Part shown: positions 14,315 through 21,602 of the stretch, piece after piece
Numbering within the stretch: position 1 is the stretch's first letter
Layout of the letters: every line of letters begins with the position of its first letter
IMG/VR virus record: IMGVR_UViG_3300042515_003295
Span: 1 to 43,730 of that record
DNA from: a virus
DNA length: 43,730 nt
Direction: 5' to 3' (one strand)
The notes under the pieces: generated by a model
Seen by the model: the letters and a program-made list of their open reading frames with translations, nothing else
Told to the model about the DNA's origin: nothing
The model's database searches: none
Position numbers and translations under genes: made by a program

Positions 14315-15433
14315 ATGAAAGTCGACATCAACATCAGCACCGAGGTTTCGTCCTCCATTCGAGCGAGGCAGGTGCAGGCGTCGTTCGACGTCCCCGAAAA
14401 GAAGGAAGAGCGCCTCTCGTGGCAACTGGACTTCCCCATTGAGGAGAAGCCCTGGTTGGTTGGACTCATCGTGGGCCCATCGGGCTCGGGTAAGTCCACG
14501 GTGATGCGCCACGTCTTCGGTGGCGAGAAGTCCCTTGAGTGGAAGTCAAAGAGCGTCATCGACGACTTCTCCTGGACGTACAGCGTCGCCGACATCACCG
14601 AGGCGTGTGGCGCGGTCGGCTTCAACACCATTCCCGCGTGGCTTCGACCGTTCCACGTCTTGTCGAACGGCGAGAAGTTCCGAGTCGAGTTGGCGCGGCG
14701 TCTCCTCGAGGAGTCGGCGCCGGTCGTCATCGACGAGTTCACCTCGCTTGTGGACCGCCAGGTGGCGAAGGTGGCTTCTCACTCGGCTCAGAAGTACGCC
14801 CGACGCCTCAAGAAGCAGCTGGTCGCGGTGACGTGCCACTACGACGTGGAGGAGTGGCTTCAGCCGGACTGGGTTCTCGACGTGGCGAAGCGCGAGTTTC
14901 GCTGGAGGGAGCTTCAGCGACGCCCCAGGATTGACGTCGAAGTCCGCCGAGTCCCGTACAGCACATGGCGCGTCTTTGCGCCGTTTCACTATTTGAGCTC
15001 GGACCTCAATCCGGCGGCCAAGTGTTTCGCGGCGCTGGTTGAAGGCAGGCCGGTCGCGTTCGCCGGAGTGCTGCCGTTCCCTCACCCAACGGCAAAGGAC
15101 ATCGTCCGGCTTTCCAGGTTGGTGACGCTTCCTGACTGGCAAGGCCTCGGGTTGGCGATGGTGTTGTCGGAGCGACTGGGGTCCGCATACGCCGCCATCG
15201 GTCGACGCTTTCGCACGCATCCAGCGCACCGCGCTCTCATCCGCACGTTCGCGAAAGGGCCGTGGAGGATGGTGAAGAAGGCTGGGAACTTCTCGAAAAC
15301 CAACCAGGGGTCGGGCACGACGATACGCAAGGACGCGTTCGGCGGACGCCCTTGCGCCACCTTCGAGTTCAACGGCAGCGCCTGGCCCGACGCGCTCGAG
15401 GCTTCAGGCCTTATCCTCGGCGACCGGTCTTAA
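14315..15433 (+). CDS. ABC-type ATPase fused to GNAT acyltransferase
   Basis: 372 residues from ATG 14315 (GAGGGC upstream; GTG 14285 is possible). The first half is a soluble ABC ATPase: Walker A GPSGSGKS (54-61), signature LSNGE (116-120), Walker B VVIDE (137-141) and switch His175 in TCHYD. No transmembrane segment is present, so it is not a transporter. The second half has FHYLS (224-228), RLVTLPDWQGLGLA (268-281) with the QxxGxA acetyl-CoA loop, and a C-terminal HPAHRALI/GPW region: a GNAT-type acyltransferase. Mu Mom, a DNA-base modifier, also has a GNAT fold. The ParB-like gene just upstream suggests a two-gene nucleic-acid modification module; substrate unknown. Confidence 0.78.
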   Translation: MKVDINISTEVSSSIRARQVQASFDVPEKKEERLSWQLDFPIEEKPWLVGLIVGPSGSGKSTVMRHVFGGEKSLEWKSKSVIDDFSWTYSVADITEACGAVGFNTIPAWLRPFHVLSNGEKFRVELARRLLEESAPVVIDEFTSLVDRQVAKVASHSAQKYARRLKKQLVAVTCHYDVEEWLQPDWVLDVAKREFRWRELQRRPRIDVEVRRVPYSTWRVFAPFHYLSSDLNPAAKCFAALVEGRPVAFAGVLPFPHPTAKDIVRLSRLVTLPDWQGLGLAMVLSERLGSAYAAIGRRFRTHPAHRALIRTFAKGPWRMVKKAGNFSKTNQGSGTTIRKDAFGGRPCATFEFNGSAWPDALEASGLILGDRS

Positions 15434-15568
15434 GGGGTACTCATGGAGGGCGTCGCGCTGCGCGCGCGCCTCATGAGGCGGTGTCGACGGCGCCGAAAGA
15501 AAACGCACGCGGAACTCGTTGAACCCCTTCGTCTTTCCAAAAAAATGCCGGAAATCGGCCAATTGCGC

Positions 15569-15597
15569 TTGACGCGGCGCGCCGCCCGACTCAATAT
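15569..15597 (+). promoter_or_regulatory. Predicted promoter of the accessory gene block
   Basis: TTGACG (15569-15574), 17-base spacer, CAATAT (15592-15597). The element lies in a 207-bp gap that is less GC-rich than its surroundings and precedes the small-gene block. It shares its layout with the minus-strand promoter at 8268-8296. Confidence 0.5.
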
Positions 15598-15640
15598 GTT
15601 GAGCATGAACGACGCCGAAAACAACGAAAGAGAGAACACG

Positions 15641-15808
15641 ATGAGCAAGAGACTGACGAAGAAGGTCGCGAAAGAGGCTCTGAAGTTGCTGGTGTTCAAC
15701 TATCGGTCGCTGACCGCGGAAGGCAAAACTATTGCCGACGCCCGAATCGCCGAGCTGGAGCGCTTCCTCGGGTATCCCGCCGGCTACTTCACTGGCGCCA
15801 CCCCTTGA
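15641..15808 (+). CDS. Small basic hypothetical protein
   Basis: 55 residues from ATG 15641, preceded by GAAAGAGAGAA. ATG 15605 would add 12 residues but would be almost leaderless relative to the predicted promoter. The N terminus is basic (MSKRLTKKVAKE), then comes an amphipathic helix, and it ends ELERFLGYPAGYFTG. It is the first gene after the promoter. No family is recognised. Confidence 0.5.
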   Translation: MSKRLTKKVAKEALKLLVFNYRSLTAEGKTIADARIAELERFLGYPAGYFTGATP

Positions 15809-15823
15809 AGTGAGGCCCTGTGA

Positions 15824-15902
15824 CGCCGGCGGGCCAAAGCCGGCGCCCCATGCAGCACCCCGGCCGCAAACCGGGCAACCCGCAGTCGGAGAACACACCA
15901 TG
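15824..15902 (+). promoter_or_regulatory. Structured leader of the DUF932 gene, copy 1 of a 56-bp repeat
   Basis: A 7-bp hairpin (CGCCGGC/GCCGGCG, 15824-15845) is followed by a 56-bp block, 15847-15902, that is identical to 16908-16963 and ends in the start codon ATG. The block contains a second hairpin (CCCGG-CCGCAAA-CCGGG, 15859-15875) and the ribosome site GGAG. It is probably a cis-acting RNA element or a translation enhancer. Confidence 0.6.
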
Positions 15903-16862
15903 GCTCACAACCTCTACAAGAACTCGATGGTCTACGCCGGCGAGACCCCGTGGCACGGGCTCGGCCACAAGCTCCCCGCCAACGCCACCTGGGAGGAAGT
16001 CGCGAAGCTCGGCGGCTTCTACACCGTGCGCGAGGAGCGCGTCCTCACCGCGTCCGGCGCCGTCATCCCGAACAAGAAGGCGCTGGTGCGAGACGACAAC
16101 GGCGCAGCGCTCGCCGTCGTCTCCGAGTCCTACTGCGTCGTCCAGTTCGAGCAGGTTGCAGACACCCTCGTCGCCGCAGCGAAGGGCGTGGGCGCCATCT
16201 TTCACACCGCAGGGCTCCTCGGCGACAACGGCGACCAGGGCTGGCTCCTCGCCGAGCTGCCCAAGACCATCAAGGTGAAGGGCGACACCAGCGAGGTGCG
16301 TCCCTACCTCCTCGGCCGCGCCGCTCACGACGGCCACAACGGCGTCACCATCCGCAACGTCGCCACCCGAGTCGTCTGCCAGAACACCCTGGGCGTCGCC
16401 ATGCGGGAGGACTCGAAGTTCTCCGTCTCCATCCACCACACCAAGAACGCCTCCGCGCGCCTCGACGAGGCGACGCGAGCCTTCCACCTCCTCCTCGAGG
16501 GAATGGAGGAGTTCGAGGCCGTGGCCAACATGCTCGCCGCGACGAAGTTCAGCGACCGGCAAATGGAGCGCACCATCGACGAGCTCATGCCGCTCGACCT
16601 CGAACGCGAAAAGCAGTCGAAGCAGCTCGTGGAGAAGCGGGAGCGCATCCAGTCCCTCTTCGAGGGCGGCATCGGCGTCACCTCGGGCATCCGAGGGACC
16701 GCGTGGGCAGCGCTGCAGGCCTGGACCGAGTTCGCCGACCACCACCGCGTGGTGCGCGATGACGACAACGGCGCCAAGCGCCTCGAGTCCATCTGGTTCG
16801 GCCGCGCCGCCAACATGAAGCAGGACGCCTTCGCCGCCATCACCCGCCAGATTGCCGCCTGA
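15900..16862 (+). CDS. DUF932 phage/plasmid-like protein
   Basis: 320 residues from ATG 15900. TPWHGLGHKLPANATWEEV at the N terminus, ALAVVSESYCVVQFEQVAD, and RVVCQNTLGVAMRE in the middle are characteristic of the DUF932 (phage/plasmid-like, TIGR03299) family, and the length fits. Family members are common in phages and plasmids of many bacteria; their molecular role is not established to my knowledge, although the genetic context is usually early or accessory. The gene has its own structured leader rather than a coupled start, unlike most genes here, suggesting separate translational control. Confidence 0.8.
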   Translation: MAHNLYKNSMVYAGETPWHGLGHKLPANATWEEVAKLGGFYTVREERVLTASGAVIPNKKALVRDDNGAALAVVSESYCVVQFEQVADTLVAAAKGVGAIFHTAGLLGDNGDQGWLLAELPKTIKVKGDTSEVRPYLLGRAAHDGHNGVTIRNVATRVVCQNTLGVAMREDSKFSVSIHHTKNASARLDEATRAFHLLLEGMEEFEAVANMLAATKFSDRQMERTIDELMPLDLEREKQSKQLVEKRERIQSLFEGGIGVTSGIRGTAWAALQAWTEFADHHRVVRDDDNGAKRLESIWFGRAANMKQDAFAAITRQIAA

Positions 16863-16882
16863 CGTCGTTCGCAGTTCGCGTT

Positions 16883-16963
16883 GACGGGGCCGCGTGAAGT
16901 GCCCCGTCCCATGCAGCACCCCGGCCGCAAACCGGGCAACCCGCAGTCGGAGAACACACCATG
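16883..16963 (+). promoter_or_regulatory. Structured leader, copy 2 of the 56-bp repeat
   Basis: A hairpin of different sequence but similar place (GACGGGGC/GCCCCGTC, 16883-16908) is followed by the 56-bp block 16908-16963, identical to 15847-15902. Here a 17-codon micro-ORF (ATG 16911) ends in a TGA overlapping the downstream ATG (ATGA). In copy 1 the same frame stays open. Confidence 0.6.
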
Positions 16964-17194
16964 ACCCTGAAGCCCGGGGACGTCGTCCGTCCCGTTGTCA
17001 CCATCGCCTCCCTCGACGCTCGCCGCATGTACCGCGTTGTCCACGTGGAGAGCCCCAGCCCGTTCGCCTGCAACGTCTACCTGGAGGACGCCTCCAGCGG
17101 CATCGGACTGTTGGCGCCCATCGAGCACGGGAATGTCGTTCTCGAGCCCGTGCGCTCCGCGACGCTGAAGCCATCCACCGCGCTGTTTAACTGA
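16961..17194 (+). CDS. Small hypothetical beta protein
   Basis: 77 residues from ATG 16961, the start embedded in the repeated leader. LKPGDVVRPV, MYRVVHVES and GNVVLEPVR suggest a small SH3-like beta barrel. It shares an identical leader with the DUF932 gene, so the two proteins are probably made under the same condition. No family is recognised. Confidence 0.6.
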   Translation: MTLKPGDVVRPVVTIASLDARRMYRVVHVESPSPFACNVYLEDASSGIGLLAPIEHGNVVLEPVRSATLKPSTALFN

Positions 17195-17202
17195 GGCCCG
17201 CC

Positions 17203-17496
17203 ATGACCATCTACCTTGTCACCTTGTCGAACGGCGCGCGCCCCGAGGCGTTCCGTTCCTTCGCCGCAGCCGTCCACCACGCTCGTCTCGTCTCGCCAGC
17301 TCGCTACGGCGTCAAGGCGCCAGACGGCGACTTCTACATGTACCCAAGTCGCTCTGAGCTGTACCGGGACCGCGAAGGTGCAGCGCCGCATTTGGTGATG
17401 GCGATTGTGCGCAAGGTTCGCAACCCCACCGCGTTCCTCGAGGATTTGGACAACCCGACCACGTGGCGTCGCGCCGTCGAGGAGGTGCTGTCGTGA
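17203..17496 (+). CDS. Hypothetical protein
   Basis: 97 residues from ATG 17203, eight bases after the preceding gene. Alternating strands and helices (IYLVTLSNGARPEAFRSF, APHLVMAIVRKVR) suggest a small alpha/beta fold. It overlaps the next gene by GTGA. Nothing in the sequence points to a function. Confidence 0.6.
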   Translation: MTIYLVTLSNGARPEAFRSFAAAVHHARLVSPARYGVKAPDGDFYMYPSRSELYRDREGAAPHLVMAIVRKVRNPTAFLEDLDNPTTWRRAVEEVLS

Positions 17497-17759
17497 GTCA
17501 CATTACCCCTGACAGCAAGCTCGACATCCTGCGCCGAGAGGCCATGGAGTTGATTCCCTCTCGCCACGCCGACGGTGACGCGGCCTGGGTGCACATCACC
17601 GAGGGGCTGAGCCGCGGCCTGTATTCTGCCGACTTGTCGCCCGCCGAGTTGGCGCGGCTCGCAACAGAGTCGCTCGACGCGGCGCTCGCAGAGGCCGAAG
17701 AGGTGCGCGCCGCGTTCCAGAGGGCCGTCGATGCCACGTGCAAGGAGGATGAGTCGTGA
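17493..17759 (+). CDS. Helical hypothetical protein
   Basis: 88 residues from GTG 17493 (GTGA overlap). Almost wholly helical, with Ala/Glu-rich stretches (LARLATESLDAALAEAEEV). It is co-translated with the HTPGPW-type gene downstream. No family is recognised. Confidence 0.58.
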   Translation: MSHITPDSKLDILRREAMELIPSRHADGDAAWVHITEGLSRGLYSADLSPAELARLATESLDAALAEAEEVRAAFQRAVDATCKEDES

Positions 17760-18079
17760 GCGCGCACACGCCGGGGCCGTGGCACTTCATCGGCGACGCT
17801 TTGACCCATCGGTCCTTCAACATCTACCAAGCTGGCGAGTGGGCTGGCATGCGTCACGTCGCCACGGTCAACAACCTACCAGTGGCGTTGCTTTGGAAAC
17901 GGGATGCGGAAGAGGCATTGGCAAACGCTCGACTCATCGCAGAAGCGCCGGCCATGTTTGAGGCCCTTGCGTCAATCTCCCTGATGGAAAACGAAACCAC
18001 GTCCAGCGCCGCAGAAAAGGTGCGAAGTGCAGTTGCCAAGGCTCGAGAGGTCCTTTTGCGAGTGAGAGGGACGCGATGA
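17756..18079 (+). CDS. HTPGPW-type small phage protein, second copy
   Basis: 107 residues from GTG 17756. It begins MSAHTPGPWHF and has ALANARLIAEAPAMFEAL, the two signature blocks of the family also represented at 4753-5061. Unlike that copy it lacks the Cys-rich tail and ends in a basic helix. It is the middle gene of a run of 4-base-overlapping small genes. Function of the family is unknown to me. Confidence 0.75.
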   Translation: MSAHTPGPWHFIGDALTHRSFNIYQAGEWAGMRHVATVNNLPVALLWKRDAEEALANARLIAEAPAMFEALASISLMENETTSSAAEKVRSAVAKAREVLLRVRGTR

Positions 18080-18258
18080 GCGCGCGCAACGTCGAGGAGG
18101 TGCAGCTGCGCGAGCTTGTGGACTTCCGAGAGGTGTCCGCGCTTTGGGACCTGCGGTCCGCCGTCCTGATGCTCGCCGCGCTACGTCGAGAGGCCGGGAA
18201 GAAGTGCGCGGAGTGGGACCACATCGAAGCGCTCGCCAGAAAGGCGGTGTTGTCGTGA
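18076..18258 (+). CDS. Small helical hypothetical protein
   Basis: 60 residues from ATG 18076 (ATGA overlap), helical throughout (LVDFREVSALWDLRSAVLML, then a charged C-terminal helix). It overlaps the next gene by GTGA. No function can be assigned. Confidence 0.55.
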   Translation: MSARNVEEVQLRELVDFREVSALWDLRSAVLMLAALRREAGKKCAEWDHIEALARKAVLS

Positions 18259-18674
18259 GCACCAACGACGTCGTGGCAGCCCTCCAGCGCGTGGTGCAGC
18301 AGCTTGAAGTGGAGCGTCGGCACCTCGTCGAGGAGGTGGAGCGACTGAAGTCCGAGGGCCTGGGCGTTCTGTCCACCCCGCGCGCAGGCATCCAGGAGGA
18401 CCTCCTCGTGGAGAACCTCGTGGAAATCGCCGTCAACATCACCAAAGACGCCTACTGGAACGCGGCCGACGAAAACCTTGGGGCCTCAGTCCGAGTCCGA
18501 ATCCGCATCGAAGAGGCAGCGAGAAGCCTGACGGATTTCGAGACAAGGTATCCTGATGTCTGGTTCGAGGGGGCAGACTGGATGGACACCTGCCGAGTCA
18601 TCGCTGACGCCATCAACCGAGGCGAGGACCCCGACGTCGAAGCCCTTCTCTCCACGGGTGAGGTGACGCCATGA
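18255..18674 (+). CDS. Coiled-coil hypothetical protein
   Basis: 139 residues from GTG 18255. Residues 5-35 (VVAALQRVVQQLEVERRHLV) form a likely coiled coil; the remainder is a mixed, acidic domain ending in VEALLSTGEVTP. It is co-translated with both neighbours. No family is recognised. Confidence 0.58.
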   Translation: MSTNDVVAALQRVVQQLEVERRHLVEEVERLKSEGLGVLSTPRAGIQEDLLVENLVEIAVNITKDAYWNAADENLGASVRVRIRIEEAARSLTDFETRYPDVWFEGADWMDTCRVIADAINRGEDPDVEALLSTGEVTP

Positions 18675-19192
18675 CTCGGGTGATGAAGCCCCACGCCGAC
18701 GTCATGGCCACCATGCGTCGACTGCTGGCCCAAGCCGCGGCGCTGCCTCCGTCCGTCATCCAGGCGCCCGAGCCCCCACCGCCACCACCGGAAAGCCCTG
18801 CGCCTGAAGTCCGCTACTCCTCGATGGTGGACGCCTTCGTGATGACGCCTGCCGACCTCCGGGAGTCGTCCAACAACCGCCCGCACACCGAGACGCCCTA
18901 CACGGGGCTCAGGCCGAAGACAGCCGCCCAGGCTGCGAAAGTCCGAAGGAAGGCGATGCAAGCGTGCGGCTGCCGTCTCTGCGCGCTTGCCCTCAACCCT
19001 CCGAAGACGTTCGCCGAGTGGGCGCGCCTGTGCGGTACCATCCTCGACGCCGAGGCCGAGCTCGCCATCTTCCGGGGCCCTCGGGTGCCCAGCACGCACG
19101 TGGACAACCGAAGCGCCGCAGAGAAGCGAGCGTCCAAGGATGCTGCCGCGTGGGAGCTCGCGACGTACGGGGAGAGGGGAGTGACGCGATGA
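18671..19192 (+). CDS. Pro-rich hypothetical protein with Cys cluster
   Basis: 173 residues from ATG 18671. A Pro-rich linker (about 32-46) separates a short helical N terminus from a basic C-terminal part carrying CGCRLC, a possible metal site. It overlaps the ASCH gene by ATGA. No known family is recognised. Confidence 0.55.
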   Translation: MTRVMKPHADVMATMRRLLAQAAALPPSVIQAPEPPPPPPESPAPEVRYSSMVDAFVMTPADLRESSNNRPHTETPYTGLRPKTAAQAAKVRRKAMQACGCRLCALALNPPKTFAEWARLCGTILDAEAELAIFRGPRVPSTHVDNRSAAEKRASKDAAAWELATYGERGVTR

Positions 19193-19605
19193 AGGCCCTG
19201 TCCGTCAAGAATCCCTGGGCCGAGCTCATCGCCTGCGGGCGCAAGACCATCGAGCTGCGCACGTGGCAGACGTCCTACCGCGGACCCATTGTCATCGTGT
19301 CCAGCGCCAGCCCTTCCACCGACTTCGAGGCCAAGGCGTGGCTCCGCATGAATGTCGGGCGCCTGCAGTCGCCGAGGTTCTCCCGCGCCGTCGCGTTGGT
19401 CGAGTTGGTGGGCATCCGACCCGCCCAACGCAGCGACGCCTACGACGCCTGCTGTCGCCCAGGCCCGCGTGACTTCGCGTGGGAGCTTCGCCTGCTGAAG
19501 TCCCTCGAGGTGGACATCCACGTCATCGGGAAGCAGAGCCTCTACACGCCCCCACTGGCGTTGATTGAGGCCGTTCGAGTGGCCTGCAAGCACTCGATGG
19601 CATAG
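19189..19605 (+). CDS. ASCH-domain protein
   Basis: 138 residues from ATG 19189. The opening MKALSVKNPWAELIACGRK then TIELRTWQTSYRGPIVIVSS is the hallmark of ASCH domains: an 'xSVxxPWAxxIxxGxKTxExRxW' strand-helix-strand that forms a nucleic-acid-binding cleft related to PUA. Family members bind RNA, and some hydrolyse modified nucleosides. It is the last gene before the terminase and ends the accessory block. In phages such proteins may protect or regulate RNA; which applies here is not visible. Confidence 0.8.
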   Translation: MKALSVKNPWAELIACGRKTIELRTWQTSYRGPIVIVSSASPSTDFEAKAWLRMNVGRLQSPRFSRAVALVELVGIRPAQRSDAYDACCRPGPRDFAWELRLLKSLEVDIHVIGKQSLYTPPLALIEAVRVACKHSMA

Positions 19606-19713
19606 GTTGAAGTCGACGCGGCGCGACGGGTGGGGGTTCAGTGTTCTCCCTCCACCGGCGCTTTGCAGCCCACTGCCGGGCGTGGGAAGCGTCAAGAGGT
19701 GCCCGGCTTTTCC

Positions 19714-20283
19714 ATGGCCGCTCGACGACGCAAGAAGCCAAGTCCGAAACCGACGCCGCCGGAGCCGCCTGAGTCTCGCCCGCCCGGCCGTCCCACCAAG
19801 CTGACGCCCGAGTTGGCGCAGCGCATCGTCGCCGCCATCCGCGCCGGCAGCTACATCGAAGAGGCCGCCGAGTCCGTCGGCATCCATCGTTCGACGGTGT
19901 TCCTCTGGTTGGAGAAGGGACGCGAGGGCGAGGACGAGTTGCACGGCCGATTTTTCGACGCGGTGGAACGCGCGCGCGCGGAAGACGCCGTCCGGGACTT
20001 GGCACTCATCACCCGAGCCGCGACGCAGCCGCAGGGCACGCTGGACTGGCGAGCCGCAGCCTGGAAGCGAGAGAGGAAGGACCCCGCGCGCTGGGGACAG
20101 AAGGTGCGCATCACTCTGACTGAAGAGCTCGAAGGCTTCCTCGATGACCTCCAGCGCATCCTCCCCGCCGAGTGGTACGAAAAAGCCCTTGAAGCTGCTG
20201 CTGCCCGCCTTGGCGGCGCAGAGGCTCGCGGCGCTGAGGGCGTCGCGTCCGCAGGAGCGTCAGACGCTGCCTCCGCTGGCTGA
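19714..20283 (+). CDS. terS: Terminase small subunit
   Basis: 189 residues from ATG 19714; GTG 19630 would add 28 residues of poor coding character. RPPGRPTKLTPELAQRIVAA followed by SYIEEAAESVGIHRSTVFLW and a glutamate-rich helix is the N-terminal helix-turn-helix of small terminase subunits that recognise the packaging site. The Ala-rich C terminus probably binds the large subunit. The 3' end overlaps the large-subunit gene by 140 bases in another frame. The 108-bp gap upstream is a likely place for the late promoter and packaging site, though I see no clear element. Confidence 0.8.
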   Translation: MAARRRKKPSPKPTPPEPPESRPPGRPTKLTPELAQRIVAAIRAGSYIEEAAESVGIHRSTVFLWLEKGREGEDELHGRFFDAVERARAEDAVRDLALITRAATQPQGTLDWRAAAWKRERKDPARWGQKVRITLTEELEGFLDDLQRILPAEWYEKALEAAAARLGGAEARGAEGVASAGASDAASAG

Positions 20284-21577
20284 GTGGGTGACGCGCATCC
20301 CCGTACTCGCGGCGAAGTCTTACGTCCAGCCCCTCCACCTGAAGCCCCTCCTCGACGCCCTCGAGGCCATCCAACGCGGCGAGTCCGTTCGCCTGGTGTG
20401 CCACACCCCTCCGCGCGGCGGGAAGACGGAGACGCTGCTGGCGGCCGTGTCGTGGTGGCTCGCGGCACATCCGTCTTGGGAGGTGGCGTACTGCAGCTAC
20501 AACGCCACGCAGGCGCGCTCGAAGGCCATCAAGGCGCGCGACTGGGCGAAGGCGATGGGCATCAACGTGGTGCGCGACACGGTGGTGGAGTGGCGCACGC
20601 CCGAAGGCGGCGGCTGCATCGCCCGTGGCGTCGGCGAGGGCATCACCGGCCAGGGCGTGGACATCGCCATCGTGGACGACCCGGTGAAGGACAGGCAGGA
20701 GGCCGAGTCGGCGCTGAAGCGCCAGCGGGCGCTCGACTGGTTCAACGAGGCCCTCTTCACCCGGCGCAACCCGGGCGCCCGGCCGCAGTCCATCATCGTC
20801 AACATGGCGCGCTGGCACCCGGACGACCTCGCCGGCACCCTCGTCAAGCAGGGCTGGCGGTACGTCTGCCTGCCGGCCATCGACGACGCCGGGCGCAGCT
20901 TCTGGCCCGAGCTCTGGCCCGTCCCCAAGTTGGAGGAGGTGCGCGCGCAGCTGGGCCCGTACTCCTTCGAGAGCCTCTACCAGGGCCGTCCGAGGCCGCG
21001 GGGCGGCGCCGTCTTCGGCGACCCGTGGGTGTACGAGACGGCGCCCACGTCGTACCGCGTCGGCATGGGCCTCGACCTCGCCTACTCGAAGAAGACGTCC
21101 AGCGACTGGAGCGTCCTCGTGGTGATGGCGCTTCACGAGGGGCACTTCTACGTCCTCGACGTCGTCCGCAGTCAGGCGCGCGCGCCCGAGTTCGCCGAGG
21201 TGGTGAAGCGCTACCGTACCCGCTACCCCGGCGCACGGATGCGCTGGTACGGCGCCGGCACGGAGATGGGTGTCGCCGACTTCCTGCGCCCCAGCTTGCC
21301 CTTCCTTGAGTTCCTCCCGGCCACCGCGGACAAGTTCATGCGCGCGCAGAAGTACGCCGCCGCCTGGAATGCCGGGAAGGTGTTGCTGCCGGAGCAATCG
21401 GAGGCGCACCCGGTGACGTGGCTCGACCGCTTCGTGGACGAGCACGTCAACTTCACCGGCGTGGCCGACGCCCACGACGACATCGTCGACGCGGCGGTGG
21501 CTGCCTTCGACGTGCTGTCGACGGTGCGAGAAAACCGGCCCGCTGAGGATGAGTCGGTGGCCCCTCGTCGCATGTAG
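20144..21577 (+). CDS. terL: Terminase large subunit
   Basis: 477 residues from ATG 20144, giving a 140-base overlap with terS; GTG 20288 would abolish it but starts inside the conserved N-terminal block. Motor motifs are TPPRGGKTE (Walker A, 88-96) and VDIAIVDDP (Walker B, 172-180). The nuclease domain has GLDLAYSK (Asp311) and DAHDDIVDA (Asp445/446), the metal-binding aspartates that cut concatemers. The protein docks on the portal and drives DNA into the head. Upstream terS and downstream portal complete the packaging module. Confidence 0.93.
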   Translation: MTSSASSPPSGTKKPLKLLLPALAAQRLAALRASRPQERQTLPPLAEWVTRIPVLAAKSYVQPLHLKPLLDALEAIQRGESVRLVCHTPPRGGKTETLLAAVSWWLAAHPSWEVAYCSYNATQARSKAIKARDWAKAMGINVVRDTVVEWRTPEGGGCIARGVGEGITGQGVDIAIVDDPVKDRQEAESALKRQRALDWFNEALFTRRNPGARPQSIIVNMARWHPDDLAGTLVKQGWRYVCLPAIDDAGRSFWPELWPVPKLEEVRAQLGPYSFESLYQGRPRPRGGAVFGDPWVYETAPTSYRVGMGLDLAYSKKTSSDWSVLVVMALHEGHFYVLDVVRSQARAPEFAEVVKRYRTRYPGARMRWYGAGTEMGVADFLRPSLPFLEFLPATADKFMRAQKYAAAWNAGKVLLPEQSEAHPVTWLDRFVDEHVNFTGVADAHDDIVDAAVAAFDVLSTVRENRPAEDESVAPRRM

Positions 21578-21602
21578 TGTCCATGCGGGGCACCCTCGGG
21601 AC

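Noticed and set aside
16880-16908. Promoter at TTGACG 16881
   Set aside because: No acceptable -10 at the right distance; the bases are better explained as the 5' arm of the leader hairpin.
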